A DNA stretch of 53,539 nt from Acidimicrobiaceae bacterium (GTDB lineage Bacteria > Actinomycetota > Acidimicrobiia > Acidimicrobiales > RAAP-2), in NCBI GenBank assembly GCA_003167415.1, contig PMTF01000008.1, positions 62,812 through 116,350 of the forward strand. The letters run 5' to 3'. Position 1 is the stretch's first letter. Every line of letters begins with the position of its first letter. Of this stretch, positions 36,711 through 45,454 are shown piece after piece. The notes beneath the pieces were generated by a model that was not told where the DNA came from, did not search any database, and saw only the letters and a list, made by a program, of their open reading frames with translations. A program made the position numbers and the translations under genes.

Positions 36711-37457
36711 ATGGCGACAGTAGGGTCGTTCCAGGTGGATAGTTCTAAACAATCGACTTTCGAAGTGTCGAACCTCCGTGTCGTGCGGAATGGCAACGAA
36801 ATCTTAAAGTCGATTTCATTTCATGCAGCTCCCGGCGAGCTCATTGGCCTGCTCGGGCCAAGCGGCAGCGGCAAAAGCACTCTGATGCGTTCACTCCTCG
36901 GCGTCCAGGCGATCACCGGCGGATTCGCGCGGATCTTGGAGTCCGCCGCGGGGTCACCGTCGCTGCGCGGCCGACTCGGATATATGGCCCAAAGCTCGGC
37001 CGTCTACCTCGACCTCACCGTCGAGGAAAACATTCGCTACTTTGCCGGCGTACTGGTCCAGTCTTCTTCTGAGGTCGCGCGCGTTATCGACGTCGTCGCT
37101 CTCAACTCTTTCTCCCACCGGCTCGTGTCATCGTTGTCCGGCGGCGAGCGAGCGCGCGTGTCGCTTGGTGTCGCTCTATTGGGATCTCCCCCCGTTCTGA
37201 TCCTGGACGAACCGACCGTTGGACTGGACCCGATACTGCGGCGTGACCTTTGGCGCACGTTCGATGACCTCGCCAAGACAGGTGCCACCGTCATCGTGTC
37301 GAGCCACGTGATGGATGAAGCGGCTCGTTGCGCCAGGTTGCTACTGTTACGCGACGGGACGCTACTGTTCGACGGCACACCATCGTCGCTGTTGGCCGCT
37401 TCCAATGCGTCCGGCTATGACGAAGCGTTCGAGCGTCTGATCGAAGGTGATCGATGA
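36711..37457 (+). CDS. ABC transporter ATP-binding protein (ABC-2 exporter, second system)
   Basis: 248 residues. Walker A GPSGSGKST near residue 46, signature LSGGERARVSL near 141, Walker B VLILDEPTVGLDP near 161, and the H-loop SSHVMDEAARC. The tail EGDR overlaps the permease start (ATGA). Short ATPase of the DrrA/NodI-like type. The ATG at 36711 has a poor ribosome-binding site; GTG 36735 is an alternative. Exports an unknown substrate. Confidence 0.92.
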   Translation: MATVGSFQVDSSKQSTFEVSNLRVVRNGNEILKSISFHAAPGELIGLLGPSGSGKSTLMRSLLGVQAITGGFARILESAAGSPSLRGRLGYMAQSSAVYLDLTVEENIRYFAGVLVQSSSEVARVIDVVALNSFSHRLVSSLSGGERARVSLGVALLGSPPVLILDEPTVGLDPILRRDLWRTFDDLAKTGATVIVSSHVMDEAARCARLLLLRDGTLLFDGTPSSLLAASNASGYDEAFERLIEGDR

Positions 37458-38179
37458 GCCTACGGCGAACACTGCTCACCACAAGGCGCATCCTCGAACA
37501 GTTGCGCCATGATCCGCGGACTCTCGCACTGTTGCTGCTCGTCCCAACAGCGTTGGTGGGTCTCCTGGCGTGGTCCCTGATCAACCATCCCGGTGCCTTC
37601 GACTCGGTGGGCCCGAAACTGCTCGGCGTGTTTCCTCTCATCGTCATGTTTCTCGTCACGTCAGTCATCACTCTGCGAGAAAGGACCGTCGGAACGCTTG
37701 AGCGTCTTTTCACGCTGCCCCTGACAAAGGCGGATTTCGTCGCGGGCTACGCAATCGCCTTTGGCGCCCTCGCCTTGGTCCAAAGCCTGCTCGTCTCCGT
37801 CCTTTCCTACACCTGGTATGGACTGGCCCATCAGGGAGTGCCGTGGCGCATCAGCATGGTGGCGCTCTGCGCCGGTCTGCTCGGCACGGCCTTCGGATTG
37901 GCGCTGAGTGCCGTGGCCCACACGGAGTTCCAGGCCGTTCAGTTCATGCCGGCGTTCATCCTGCCTCAGCTGCTACTTTGCGGCCTTGTCATACCCGTCA
38001 GTCAGCTTCCCTCCGTGCTGCGCGGTATCGCTGATGTGCTGCCGATGACGGCCGCCGTGCATGCCATCAGCCCGCTGAAGTCGAATCAGTACTACGTTGG
38101 CCAATTCGCCATCATGCTCGCGTACATCTTTGCCGCGCTCATTGTTGGAGCGGGCACCCTTCGTCGAGTGACCAAATAG
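37454..38179 (+). CDS. ABC-2 type permease (second system)
   Basis: 241 residues with six hydrophobic segments (ALLLLVPTALVGLLAW, FPLIVMFLVTSVITLRERTVGTLERL and others). The sequence RERTVGTLERLFTLPLTKADFVAGY is the ABC-2 hallmark loop. Its start overlaps the ATPase stop by four bases, giving a compact two-gene exporter. A 54-bp repeat lies after its stop. Confidence 0.9.
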   Translation: MSLRRTLLTTRRILEQLRHDPRTLALLLLVPTALVGLLAWSLINHPGAFDSVGPKLLGVFPLIVMFLVTSVITLRERTVGTLERLFTLPLTKADFVAGYAIAFGALALVQSLLVSVLSYTWYGLAHQGVPWRISMVALCAGLLGTAFGLALSAVAHTEFQAVQFMPAFILPQLLLCGLVIPVSQLPSVLRGIADVLPMTAAVHAISPLKSNQYYVGQFAIMLAYIFAALIVGAGTLRRVTK

Positions 38180-38311
38180 CGTCAGTCGCGAATCACACCC
38201 ATCCAGGTTCAGAGTTAAATTGCAGCCGTGACTACGCCAAACCTCAACGGAGTGCTGAATTGTGCCGGGAAAGCGGGAGCCTATTTCATTTCCAAGATGT
38301 TGTCGTCGCTC

Positions 38312-38365
38312 GTCGGTCTCGTCTCGTGGTGTTGCAGAAATATGAGGCCTAAAATGAAGCCTGTT
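38312..38365. repeat. 54-bp dispersed repeat, copy A
   Basis: Identical to 49391-49444 at 53 of 54 positions and related to 49096-49147. Contains GTGGTGTTGCAGAAATATG and a GGCCT / AGGCC-type hairpin (here one position altered). It lies in a convergent gap between the ABC permease and the SGNH hydrolase genes, 10.7 kb away from the other two. No target-site duplication is obvious. Confidence 0.8.
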
Positions 38366-38406
38366 CGGACGGTAGCCGCCGCCCATCGACGGCCACCCCG
38401 TAACGC

Positions 38407-39636
38407 TTAATTCGGATTCTGCGTGGTCGATGTTGTTGAAACCTGAATGAAGAGAGCGTCAACGGCTCGCGCCATTGTTTCGTGCACAACCTGTTTCGGG
38501 TGAAATGATTCGTTGGCCGCAATGTTCGCCAGGAATACATTTCCTTCATACGAGGGACACGAAACGAAGGACCGAAGCGAAAGTAGGTGAGCTAAGTCGA
38601 AGTGACAGTTCTCGACGATTGTCGTCAGCGGCGAACCCACGGAAACTCGAAGTGCATTGATGTCGGATCGCCCATTGGTAGCGAGGTTGCAGGGAATTGC
38701 GGCGGCCTTCGTCAGGCTGTTGACGTCAACCAGTCGAATATTGTCTCCCAGTGCGCTCACGTCACTGACCGCACTTGCGATGGCGGCGTTCAATTCATTC
38801 TCCACGCGATTGAACTCTGAGATCTGACTCGCTGAATAACCAACGTTCAATTGTGCGGATCTCACCTTGAACAGTGAGGAAAGACTGATTCCGCGCGCGA
38901 CGGGACAGAACGCTGGAGGGCTCTCGGTGAACAGTTGCGGGTAGTTCAGTACCGCCAGCTCAGTATTTGGTGCGTGATCGAAGATCTGCTCGTAGACGTG
39001 TTCCAGCGCGGCCACTTCTTTGGAAGTTCCGCTCGTAACGGCGAAGAGAGAATTCGCAGCGGCGAGGTACTCATCACACGTTGTGCTCTCACGTACTATG
39101 CCCGATTGCGTGTAGCTCCTCGTCGTGCGATGGACTGTCACGCTCGCACGGAGGTCTAAGCACGCGAGCAGGACATTTGAAAAATGAAGATCGTCTCCCC
39201 CGACGGTCACCGTGACCCAACGCGTTGCTGACGACAGTGCATTTAGTTGGGCTGGCTCGCCGTTCTCTCCTTTCAAAAGGTCCTTTGACGTTGCGCCCGA
39301 GCATGCAACGAAGCCACCGGACCCGTAGGTTTCAAATTGACCAAGATCTATGTTGAGGCTCGCCGCCACCAAGACGGGATACGCCGTCACGCTTCGATGA
39401 CATCCGTCATTATTCGAAGGAGAAATGTACGTCGTCGCGTTGGACTGCAGGCCTTCCCCGGATGCGTAGGAATCTCCGAGTGCCACATATTCTGACGAGG
39501 CCGCAACATGGTTGTTCAAGCTCGCCACTGAGACAGTGCCGAAACTAATTGGAACTGTCGCCAAGAGGCCACACGTAGTGACGAGTTTGAGAACTCTCAG
39601 TAAAGGACTAGTCGTCTCGCGCATTGTTTTACACAT
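38407..39636 (-). CDS. secreted SGNH/GDSL hydrolase
   Basis: About 400 residues. A hydrophobic N-terminus (LLRVLKLVTTCGLLATVPISF) suggests export. Block I of the SGNH family is YVALGDSYASGEG, with the nucleophile Ser near residue 56. Block III shows VTVGGDD (the Gly-Asn position is GG-D here), and the C-terminal NESFHPKQVVHE holds the His. Cysteines occur in pairs. Lipase/esterase-like enzymes of this kind act on envelope lipids or extracellular esters. The exact start (39636 or 39624) is uncertain because the ribosome-binding site fits neither well. Confidence 0.8.
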   Translation of the reverse strand: MCKTMRETTSPLLRVLKLVTTCGLLATVPISFGTVSVASLNNHVAASSEYVALGDSYASGEGLQSNATTYISPSNNDGCHRSVTAYPVLVAASLNIDLGQFETYGSGGFVACSGATSKDLLKGENGEPAQLNALSSATRWVTVTVGGDDLHFSNVLLACLDLRASVTVHRTTRSYTQSGIVRESTTCDEYLAAANSLFAVTSGTSKEVAALEHVYEQIFDHAPNTELAVLNYPQLFTESPPAFCPVARGISLSSLFKVRSAQLNVGYSASQISEFNRVENELNAAIASAVSDVSALGDNIRLVDVNSLTKAAAIPCNLATNGRSDINALRVSVGSPLTTIVENCHFDLAHLLSLRSFVSCPSYEGNVFLANIAANESFHPKQVVHETMARAVDALFIQVSTTSTTQNPN

Positions 39637-39808
39637 TCTCCGATGAAACAGATCAAGAGGATCTAACCAACCATGGCACGGAGAACTCTGTCAGTCACTC
39701 AGTCTCCAGTGTCTGGAATCAGAACCGAGACGTCGGATCCTCGACATAAGGGAGGGTTCGTCAAATGGGGCCCAGAACCCCGTCGTTCCCCCCAGTAATT
39801 AATTCCCG

Positions 39809-40165
39809 TCACTCCTCAATACCGAAACTGATCACCCGGTTTGGATGGATGAGTATGGTCGATCTTCGCGGATCATCGTTCGGAACCGGCTCAGCCGTTC
39901 CTCGCACTTCTACCATTCTCGGTTTCCACGGTTCAACTGATTCAAGGTCGTCTACCACGAACGCCACTTGACCGTTTGCCACAACATTCTTGTACTTCTG
40001 TGAGCCACCCATGTTGAAGCCGCCAATCTCGAACGTGCCGGTTTCTGCGACGAAGGTGAAGCCAACGGGGTTGTTTTGGAGTGTTCCGTCAGGTCGTAAC
40101 GTTGCCAGGCGACCGAGGCGCTGGCTATTGAGATATTTGATCTGGGCACTTGTAAATTCCGCCAT
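39809..40165 (-). CDS. pyridoxamine 5'-phosphate oxidase-like (PPOX class, F420-type) protein
   Basis: 118 residues in a split-barrel flavin fold: YLNSQRLGRLATLRPDGTLQNNPVGF near the N-terminus, then QKYKNVVANGQVAFVVDD and RMVEVRGTAEPV. The size and motif match the actinobacterial PPOX class F420-dependent proteins; the cofactor and substrate cannot be read off. AAGGAG precedes the ATG. It lies 72 bp downstream of the DprE2-like gene on the same strand. Confidence 0.82.
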   Translation of the reverse strand: MAEFTSAQIKYLNSQRLGRLATLRPDGTLQNNPVGFTFVAETGTFEIGGFNMGGSQKYKNVVANGQVAFVVDDLESVEPWKPRMVEVRGTAEPVPNDDPRRSTILIHPNRVISFGIEE

Positions 40166-40237
40166 TATTTCTCCTTATTTGCCGTGGGACACGGCGTATG
40201 TGGTTGAATTTCAAGTCGCCGGCTACCCCGACGCGAG

Positions 40238-41005
40238 TTAGTTGGCCATGACCTTGCGCCAAAGTGGTGCGGGCAAGTGGCGCAGCGCGAAGAAGACGTA
40301 ACGCAGGATTGGCGGGCTCCAGATGACGCGCTCTCCGCTCGCCAGCCCCTTCATCACGTTCTCGGCGACCTCGTCGACCCCGGTCGTGAAGGGCCGCTCG
40401 GGAGTGCCTGTCGTCATCTTCGAGCGCACGAAGCCCGGGCGCAGCAACTGCAGGGTGACCCCGGTCCCCTCGAGCGAGTCGGCGAGGCCGTTGCAGAGTC
40501 GGTCGAGGCCGGCCTTGGTCCCGTCGTAGAGGTAGGCGACCCGGCGCACGCGTACCGCCGCGACCGAGGACATCACGAGGATCCGGCCGCCGCCTTGAGT
40601 CACGAGGCGCCGGCGCACTTCGGCGAGGGCCGCGACCGGCCAGGCGAAGTTGACCGTGGCCATCAGACCCGCGGCCTCAGCGTCGTCGTCCATGGCGAAC
40701 TGGTCGCCGAGGATCCCGACGGCCACTATCACCAGGTCGACCCGGTCGCCCACCTTCTCGAAGGCCTCAGAGACCGTGGCCCTGGCGTTGGCGACGTCCC
40801 TTGCGTCGAAGAGCACGGTGCCGGTGGTGGTGGCCCCGTACTTGTGAGTCTCTTGCGCCGCGGCGTCAAGGAGATTCTGGTTGCGCCCGGCGAGCACCAC
40901 GGTGTGGGCGCGAGCGGTGCAGAGCCTGCGAGTCACCGCTCGGGCGATGTCCGAGCTCCCGCCCAGCACGACGACGGTCTGGGGATGTCCGAAGGCGTTT
41001 TTGAT
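40238..41005 (-). CDS. short-chain dehydrogenase, DprE2-like (decaprenylphosphoryl-2-keto-ribose reductase), ATC start proposed
   Basis: A 255-residue SDR. The Rossmann motif VVVLGGSSDIARAV, the NAD-site VAVGILGD, and the catalytic MSS...YDGTKAG (Ser, Tyr, Lys) are present. Segments RVRRVAYLYDGTKAGLDRL, LLRPGFVRSKM and YVFFALRHLPAPLWRK closely parallel mycobacterial DprE2, which makes decaprenylphosphoryl-arabinose for arabinan. No partner DprE1 is in the window. No ATG or GTG precedes GHPQTVVVLGG; an ATC at 41005 has AGGGAG six bases before it and gives the family N-terminus, while GTG 40969 would lose 12 residues. The gene is noticeably GC-richer than its neighbours, a sign of possible transfer. 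Confidence 0.78.
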   Translation of the reverse strand: MKNAFGHPQTVVVLGGSSDIARAVTRRLCTARAHTVVLAGRNQNLLDAAAQETHKYGATTTGTVLFDARDVANARATVSEAFEKVGDRVDLVIVAVGILGDQFAMDDDAEAAGLMATVNFAWPVAALAEVRRRLVTQGGGRILVMSSVAAVRVRRVAYLYDGTKAGLDRLCNGLADSLEGTGVTLQLLRPGFVRSKMTTGTPERPFTTGVDEVAENVMKGLASGERVIWSPPILRYVFFALRHLPAPLWRKVMAN

Positions 41006-41089
41006 GGCTATCTCCCTGTGTGCTGTAAGCGACGGGCGAGGTTGCTCTCGAGCCTGACCTAAGATTGAAGTTAGACGGGACGGTGTCGC

Positions 41090-42460
41090 TTGGACGTACA
41101 GGTTATCGATGTACGGGCGTGCCTCTGGTGGCGTCCGCTAAATGTCGCGTTCGTGGGCGAGAAGCGCGGGTCCGCGCACATGGTTGAGTTTCAATCTCAA
41201 CTGTTGGATTCGTTTCGTGACCAGGGTCACACCATTGTGACCACGAGCGAGGCAGATATAGATCTGTTGATCGATATCGCCATGATTCCTGACGGACCTG
41301 AACCATTGGTGCAACGCATTCAGGAGCGGTCTCAGCCACTGATGTTGACCGTTATGAAGGACTATCAACTCAAACGTCGACCACATAATTTGGTCGTTCT
41401 CGTCGGCGTGGAAGAGTCGTTGGGTTCCTGGTCTCACGTTGATGTGGTTTCAACGGCACGTGTCGCCATGGGCAAAATAGGTTCTTTTAAGATCGTCTTC
41501 GTGTCCGGCTCTGAGGCGGATGAGGTCACGTACTGTACCCTCGAGGGGGGTCATCCCACGGAGACGCACGCGAAAGTCGACGGGTTACGTGACCGGCTTG
41601 TGACGAGCGCGAGCGCTCGAGAAATTGGCGGACAGTTCGATGTCAATAACGACGCCATCACGCAGGCAGCGTGGAACGACACCAAGATTCCCGATGAGAT
41701 AGTGCGTGCGGGGCACCGCATGCATCAATTGGGATTGTTGCCTCAGCCCCAAAAGATTTCGGACTACGTGTCTCCACGAATGGCTCGCGTGTACGAGCGG
41801 TACTTGGGTCTCAAGGGTTTTAGTGAGGGCATGCTGTTCGCCGTGGATCCCCTCACGGGGACCACGATGGTGACGGCTTCGGGTAGTTGGGATGTCGACA
41901 AACGGGCGTTACATCGTGATGAAGTCACTGCGCTTTCAGGAATCGTTGGGGGGCGAGTGCAAGTCCAAGCTCCCTTCGGCGTTCGGCCCAAGGGACCTTC
42001 TGTAGAAGCGCTTGAAGTATTGTCACTTCTTGACGCCGTCCCAAGAATCCGGTTATCCCCCGATGGTGCGAACGGTTGGCGACTCGACCCCAACGGCCAG
42101 ATCGAGGTGCCGATCATCAGATCCGGGATCCACGCTCATATTGGCGTGGCGTTCGCGGACGACGCAGTAGTGGAAACGATTGAGCCTGATCGGAAAAACT
42201 ATCCTTACGGCTTTGGCTGCGGGACCGACTTGATGTGCGAAGTCGCCCGAAGTACTGTCGAGCGTTCCTCAGCGATTAATGATCCAAAGGATCGCCGACG
42301 ATACGTTCGTTGGCCCATGTTGTACCACGGTGAGATGGTGGTAGAGCTCTGGAAGGAGGGGGCCGAGCCCGTGACGTTTGAGGGTCTCCTCGATTTATTC
42401 GATAATGCTAAGAGCAACGCCATCAAATTCCGCTCCGATCACGTTGATCAACCTCGTTAG
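41090..42460 (+). CDS. protein of unknown function next to a ComB-like phosphatase
   Basis: 456 residues, soluble, no signal peptide. I do not recognise the family. An N-terminal alpha/beta part looks Rossmann-like (LNVAFVGEKRGSAHMVEFQSQ, then NLVVLVGVEESLG and KIVFVSGSEADE). A second part has many Gly, Asp and His (VDPLTGTTMVTASGSWD, RSGIHAHIGVAF, YPYGFGCGTDLM). The TTG at 41090 is the only sensible start; ATG 41180 would truncate the first strand. Its stop is followed immediately by the start of the ComB-like gene, so the two are one unit and may act in one pathway. Confidence 0.65.
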   Translation: MDVQVIDVRACLWWRPLNVAFVGEKRGSAHMVEFQSQLLDSFRDQGHTIVTTSEADIDLLIDIAMIPDGPEPLVQRIQERSQPLMLTVMKDYQLKRRPHNLVVLVGVEESLGSWSHVDVVSTARVAMGKIGSFKIVFVSGSEADEVTYCTLEGGHPTETHAKVDGLRDRLVTSASAREIGGQFDVNNDAITQAAWNDTKIPDEIVRAGHRMHQLGLLPQPQKISDYVSPRMARVYERYLGLKGFSEGMLFAVDPLTGTTMVTASGSWDVDKRALHRDEVTALSGIVGGRVQVQAPFGVRPKGPSVEALEVLSLLDAVPRIRLSPDGANGWRLDPNGQIEVPIIRSGIHAHIGVAFADDAVVETIEPDRKNYPYGFGCGTDLMCEVARSTVERSSAINDPKDRRRYVRWPMLYHGEMVVELWKEGAEPVTFEGLLDLFDNAKSNAIKFRSDHVDQPR

Positions 42461-43216
42461 TTGACTGAACTTGTAAAGTCATTCAATTCATTCCAGTTCA
42501 AGACGGGAACATACCGCGGCACTACGATGACTCCAGCCAGGTACCTCGCGAGATGGGAATTGGAAGAAGTGCGAGGAGTGGTCGTCGTGGTTGACGTCCT
42601 TAGAGCCTTCACGACCGCCGCGTACGCGTTCGCATCCGGAGCATCCGCCGTATGGCTCGTTGGAACCGTGGAGGAAGCCCTTGATCTGTCTCGCGAGATA
42701 CCAGACGCTCTCACCATGGGTGAGGAGCACGGTCGTCGACCTGACGGATTTGACTTTTCGAACTCACCCGTCGGGGTTGCCAGCGCCGATCTCGAAGGGC
42801 GGGTTCTCGTGCAACGCACATCAGCTGGTACCCAAGGCGCAATCGCGGCGACGAACGCTGACAGATTGTTTGCCTCGAGTCTCGTTTGTGCCTCGGCCAC
42901 GGCCCGGGCTGTTAGAGACACTGGTCTTGGAGTTCCCACCTACGTAATTACCGGCCGTTTTCCAGATTTCCCCGATGGCGGAGAGGACGACCTCGTCACT
43001 GCACAGTTGATTGAACGTGCTCGACTCGGAGAGGCGCTTGAGACCGTCGCAACGAGAGACGCAGTCGCACGTTCAGTGTGGGCGCAAAAGATGGGCAAGA
43101 TGGACGTGAATGACGTACATCAAGATGACATCGCATATTCAGTCGATGTTGACAAATTCGATTTTGCGATGGAGGTGGAGCGGGTCGACACCCGACTTCG
43201 TTTGATAGCGCGATAG
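42461..43216 (+). CDS. ComB family phosphatase (2-phosphosulfolactate phosphatase-like)
   Basis: About 230 to 251 residues (start uncertain: TTG 42461 or ATG 42527). ComB enzymes remove phosphate from 2-phosphosulfolactate in coenzyme M synthesis. Visible family motifs are VVVVDVLRAFTTAAYAF with DVLRAxT, MGEEHGRRPDGFDFSNSP, VLVQRTSAGTQG and GEDDLVTAQ. No ComA or ComC is nearby, and most bacterial members have no proven substrate; the partner gene may define it. An 8-bp-arm terminator follows its stop. Confidence 0.85.
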   Translation: MTELVKSFNSFQFKTGTYRGTTMTPARYLARWELEEVRGVVVVVDVLRAFTTAAYAFASGASAVWLVGTVEEALDLSREIPDALTMGEEHGRRPDGFDFSNSPVGVASADLEGRVLVQRTSAGTQGAIAATNADRLFASSLVCASATARAVRDTGLGVPTYVITGRFPDFPDGGEDDLVTAQLIERARLGEALETVATRDAVARSVWAQKMGKMDVNDVHQDDIAYSVDVDKFDFAMEVERVDTRLRLIAR

Positions 43217-43252
43217 GTCGAGCGCTACATTCGAGCCAACGGAATTAAATTC

Positions 43253-43273
43253 AAAGCCCTTGACCAGGGCTTT
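43253..43273 (+). terminator. terminator-like hairpin after the ComB-like gene
   Basis: Perfect arms AAAGCCCT and AGGGCTTT with a five-base loop, about 37 bp after the stop. It ends two bases before a 36-bp direct repeat. There is only a short T tract. Confidence 0.65.
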
Positions 43274-43274
43274 A

Positions 43275-43310
43275 GTGGGCCGCCCGGGTCTCGATCCCGG
43301 CACCTTGGGA
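43275..43310. repeat. 36-bp direct repeat, left copy (possible attachment-like site)
   Basis: Matches 49274-49309 at 35 of 36 positions in the same orientation. The core is CCCGGGTCTCGATCCCGG with CCGGG / CCCGG arms. On the minus strand it looks like the T-arm and acceptor end of a tRNA (GGTGGCCCACCA-like in the right copy), but no 5' half exists. The two copies enclose about 6 kb of accessory genes. Confidence 0.75.
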
Positions 43311-43642
43311 GTGTTTCCACACTGTCTACGACTGTCGTTCAGCATCCAGTTTTGGTGGCCAACAGAAGTTGAGTGTGCGCCAACGTTTTCTGATGTCCTG
43401 GCTGATTTGAAGCCGTGGCTAGACAATTGGCTAGACCTTCGATTCATTCAAGGGACGATCATCGTTGAATGTCGTGGAGCGCAATGACACAAGCTCCGAA
43501 AAGGCGCCTCGTTCATGCGGGCTCGCTCGGAGTCGTTTCTATCGGCAACAATCTCCATTCGAAACTAACTGCGGGGCTGGCGTAGAAGGCAACGGGTTTG
43601 AGGTGCGCCTATTCTTCTAAATAGAAAACTCTGGAGGAAATT

Positions 43643-43798
43643 GTGAGTGCCGCGGACGAGATTGCAAAGCTCGCCCACTTGACTACCGGTACCGGTGTGG
43701 CCAGGCGGACGTCCCATCGCTCAGTGGTCGCGACTTGCGGCGGGGTTCGCCGACGACCTCGGCACGGGCAAGTGACGCAGACAAGGAGAGGGCGATGA
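43643..43798 (+). CDS. small ORF coupled to the DUF2182 gene
   Basis: 51 residues from a GTG with GGAGG five bases upstream. The first residues (SAADEIAKLAHL) recall the SHOCT pattern DEIxKLAxL, then it becomes Arg-rich. The stop overlaps the DUF2182 start (ATGA). Either a small coupled leader peptide or a frameshifted SHOCT remnant. Confidence 0.4.
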   Translation: MSAADEIAKLAHLTTGTGVARRTSHRSVVATCGGVRRRPRHGQVTQTRRGR

Positions 43799-44583
43799 AA
43801 CCACGTCAGTCGGCGCGACACGGCGAACTGTTTACTTCCTGGCAACGAGAGGTGTGGCCGCGTCACCAACGACTTACAGCGGGCGGAAGTGACGCAGCCA
43901 TCTCGAACCATTCGATGCTCTACACGGCATGCACGACTACGGCGATCTTGGGATTCGCCAGCGCGTGCTGGATCTTCGCGGCGCACGAGATGGAGGGGAT
44001 GAACAGGGGCGTCGCAACCCAACTCGGCGCATTCGGGTTCTACATCAGCGTGTGGGTAGCGATGATGGCAGCAATGATGCTCCCCGGAGCGATTCCTGCG
44101 ATACTTCGCCGTCGCGACACCACTGCGCGTTTGCTCACCGCGACCGTCTTTGCCGCAACGTATATCACTGTCTGGGCGATGGTCGGTGTCGCCGTGTACG
44201 TGCTGTACGAGCCTCACGGCACGATGGCCGCTGGAGTCGTCACGATTGCGGCTGGCGTCTATGAACTGACACCCATCAAACGGCACTTTCGCGATCGATG
44301 TCGTGATTGCGTTCGATCCGGCATGGTATTCGGGCTTGACTGCGTGGGCTCGAGCATGGGGTTGATGGCGATGCTCATCGTGCTCGGGGTGATGAACGTC
44401 ATCTGGATGGCGATCATCGCTGTTGTCGTGGTCGCCCAAAAGCTTCTGCCCGCCAGGTTCATTATCGATGTTCCTCTGGCGCTCGCGATCATTGGACTCG
44501 GCGTCGTGATCCTGGCTGACCCCTCGTCGATCGCGGGGCTCGTGCCCCACACCGCTCATATGCCAATGATGAAAGGAAGGTAA
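43795..44583 (+). CDS. DUF2182 family membrane protein
   Basis: 262 residues with about seven hydrophobic segments. The family motif MMAAMMLPGAIPAI is present (residues about 95-108), and Cys/His residues in the soluble loop (KRHFRDRCRDCVRSGM) suggest metal handling; DUF2182 proteins are annotated as predicted metal-binding integral membrane proteins. AAGGAGAGGGCG lies before the ATG. Overlaps the upstream small ORF and is followed six bases later by a DUF899 gene, a pairing often seen. Confidence 0.85.
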   Translation: MKPRQSARHGELFTSWQREVWPRHQRLTAGGSDAAISNHSMLYTACTTTAILGFASACWIFAAHEMEGMNRGVATQLGAFGFYISVWVAMMAAMMLPGAIPAILRRRDTTARLLTATVFAATYITVWAMVGVAVYVLYEPHGTMAAGVVTIAAGVYELTPIKRHFRDRCRDCVRSGMVFGLDCVGSSMGLMAMLIVLGVMNVIWMAIIAVVVVAQKLLPARFIIDVPLALAIIGLGVVILADPSSIAGLVPHTAHMPMMKGR

Positions 44584-44589
44584 CAGCCA

Positions 44590-45354
44590 ATGACTCATCA
44601 CCAGATCGCAACACGAGAAGAATGGCTTGATGCGCGGCTCAAAGTGCTTCAGGCCGAGAAGGCATTGACGAGACGAAGTGACGAAGTGGCTGGAATGATT
44701 CAGGATCTGCCGTGGGTTCGTATCGACAAGGAGTATCAGTTCGAGACCGAGGCGGGCACGGTGTCGCTCGTCGACCTCTTCGAAGGACGTTCGCAGCTCC
44801 TCGTCTACCATTTCATGTTCGGTCCCGAGTACGAAGTCGGGTGCCCGTTGTGCTCAGCGATCGCAGACGGATTCAATGGTTCTGTCGTCCATCTCGCGCA
44901 CCACGACGTCACTCTCTGTGCCGTGTCACGCGCGCCGTTTTTCAAGCTGCAAGCGTTCAAGCGACGTATGGGCTGGAGTTTCCCCTGGGCATCCGCGTTC
45001 GACGGCGATTTTAACTTTGATTTCCACGTTTCGCATACTGATGCGGAGTGGCAGTCCGGAGCCGTTGAGTACAACTACCACAAGACGGATTTCCGTCCGC
45101 CGGTCGGGGAGGAGCACTCGTACGACGAGCATGCCGCCCCAACGGGTACGACCTGGGATACCTACCGGCGAGAAGGACCGGGCATGAGCGCATTCGTGCT
45201 CGAAGATGGCGTCGTCTATCACACCTATTCGACGTACGAACGTGGTGTCGACATCCTCTGGGGGGCGTATCAGTGGCTTGATCGTGCTCCCTTAGGACGC
45301 AACGAGGCTGACATGTGGTGGCGCCACCACGATATGTACGACGTCGAGGCGTGA
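44590..45354 (+). CDS. DUF899 thioredoxin-fold family protein
   Basis: 254 residues. Recognised from the N-terminal THHQIATREEWLDARLKVLQAEKALTRR and WVRIDKEYQFETEAG, and the HFMFGPEYEVGCPLCS segment, where a CxxC thioredoxin-like pair (CPLC) sits. Then VSRAPFFKLQAFKRRMGWSFPW. A soluble protein, usually annotated as DUF899 or thioredoxin-like, of unknown function. In an operon with DUF2182, so redox and metal chemistry could be linked. Confidence 0.9.
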   Translation: MTHHQIATREEWLDARLKVLQAEKALTRRSDEVAGMIQDLPWVRIDKEYQFETEAGTVSLVDLFEGRSQLLVYHFMFGPEYEVGCPLCSAIADGFNGSVVHLAHHDVTLCAVSRAPFFKLQAFKRRMGWSFPWASAFDGDFNFDFHVSHTDAEWQSGAVEYNYHKTDFRPPVGEEHSYDEHAAPTGTTWDTYRREGPGMSAFVLEDGVVYHTYSTYERGVDILWGAYQWLDRAPLGRNEADMWWRHHDMYDVEA

Positions 45355-45454
45355 GGAGACTCGTCCAACCGCTGTAACTGAATGCATTCCTGCGCGGGCG
45401 CCGTCTGCCAGTTGGAGATTGCCATTCGAGATGGCCGTTATCCGGCCGATGGAA

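Noticed and set aside
36514-36723. Small plus-strand frame before the ABC ATPase gene with a hydrophobic stretch
   Set aside because: It overlaps the ATPase start in another frame, lacks a ribosome-binding site and has an Arg-rich end typical of non-coding frames.
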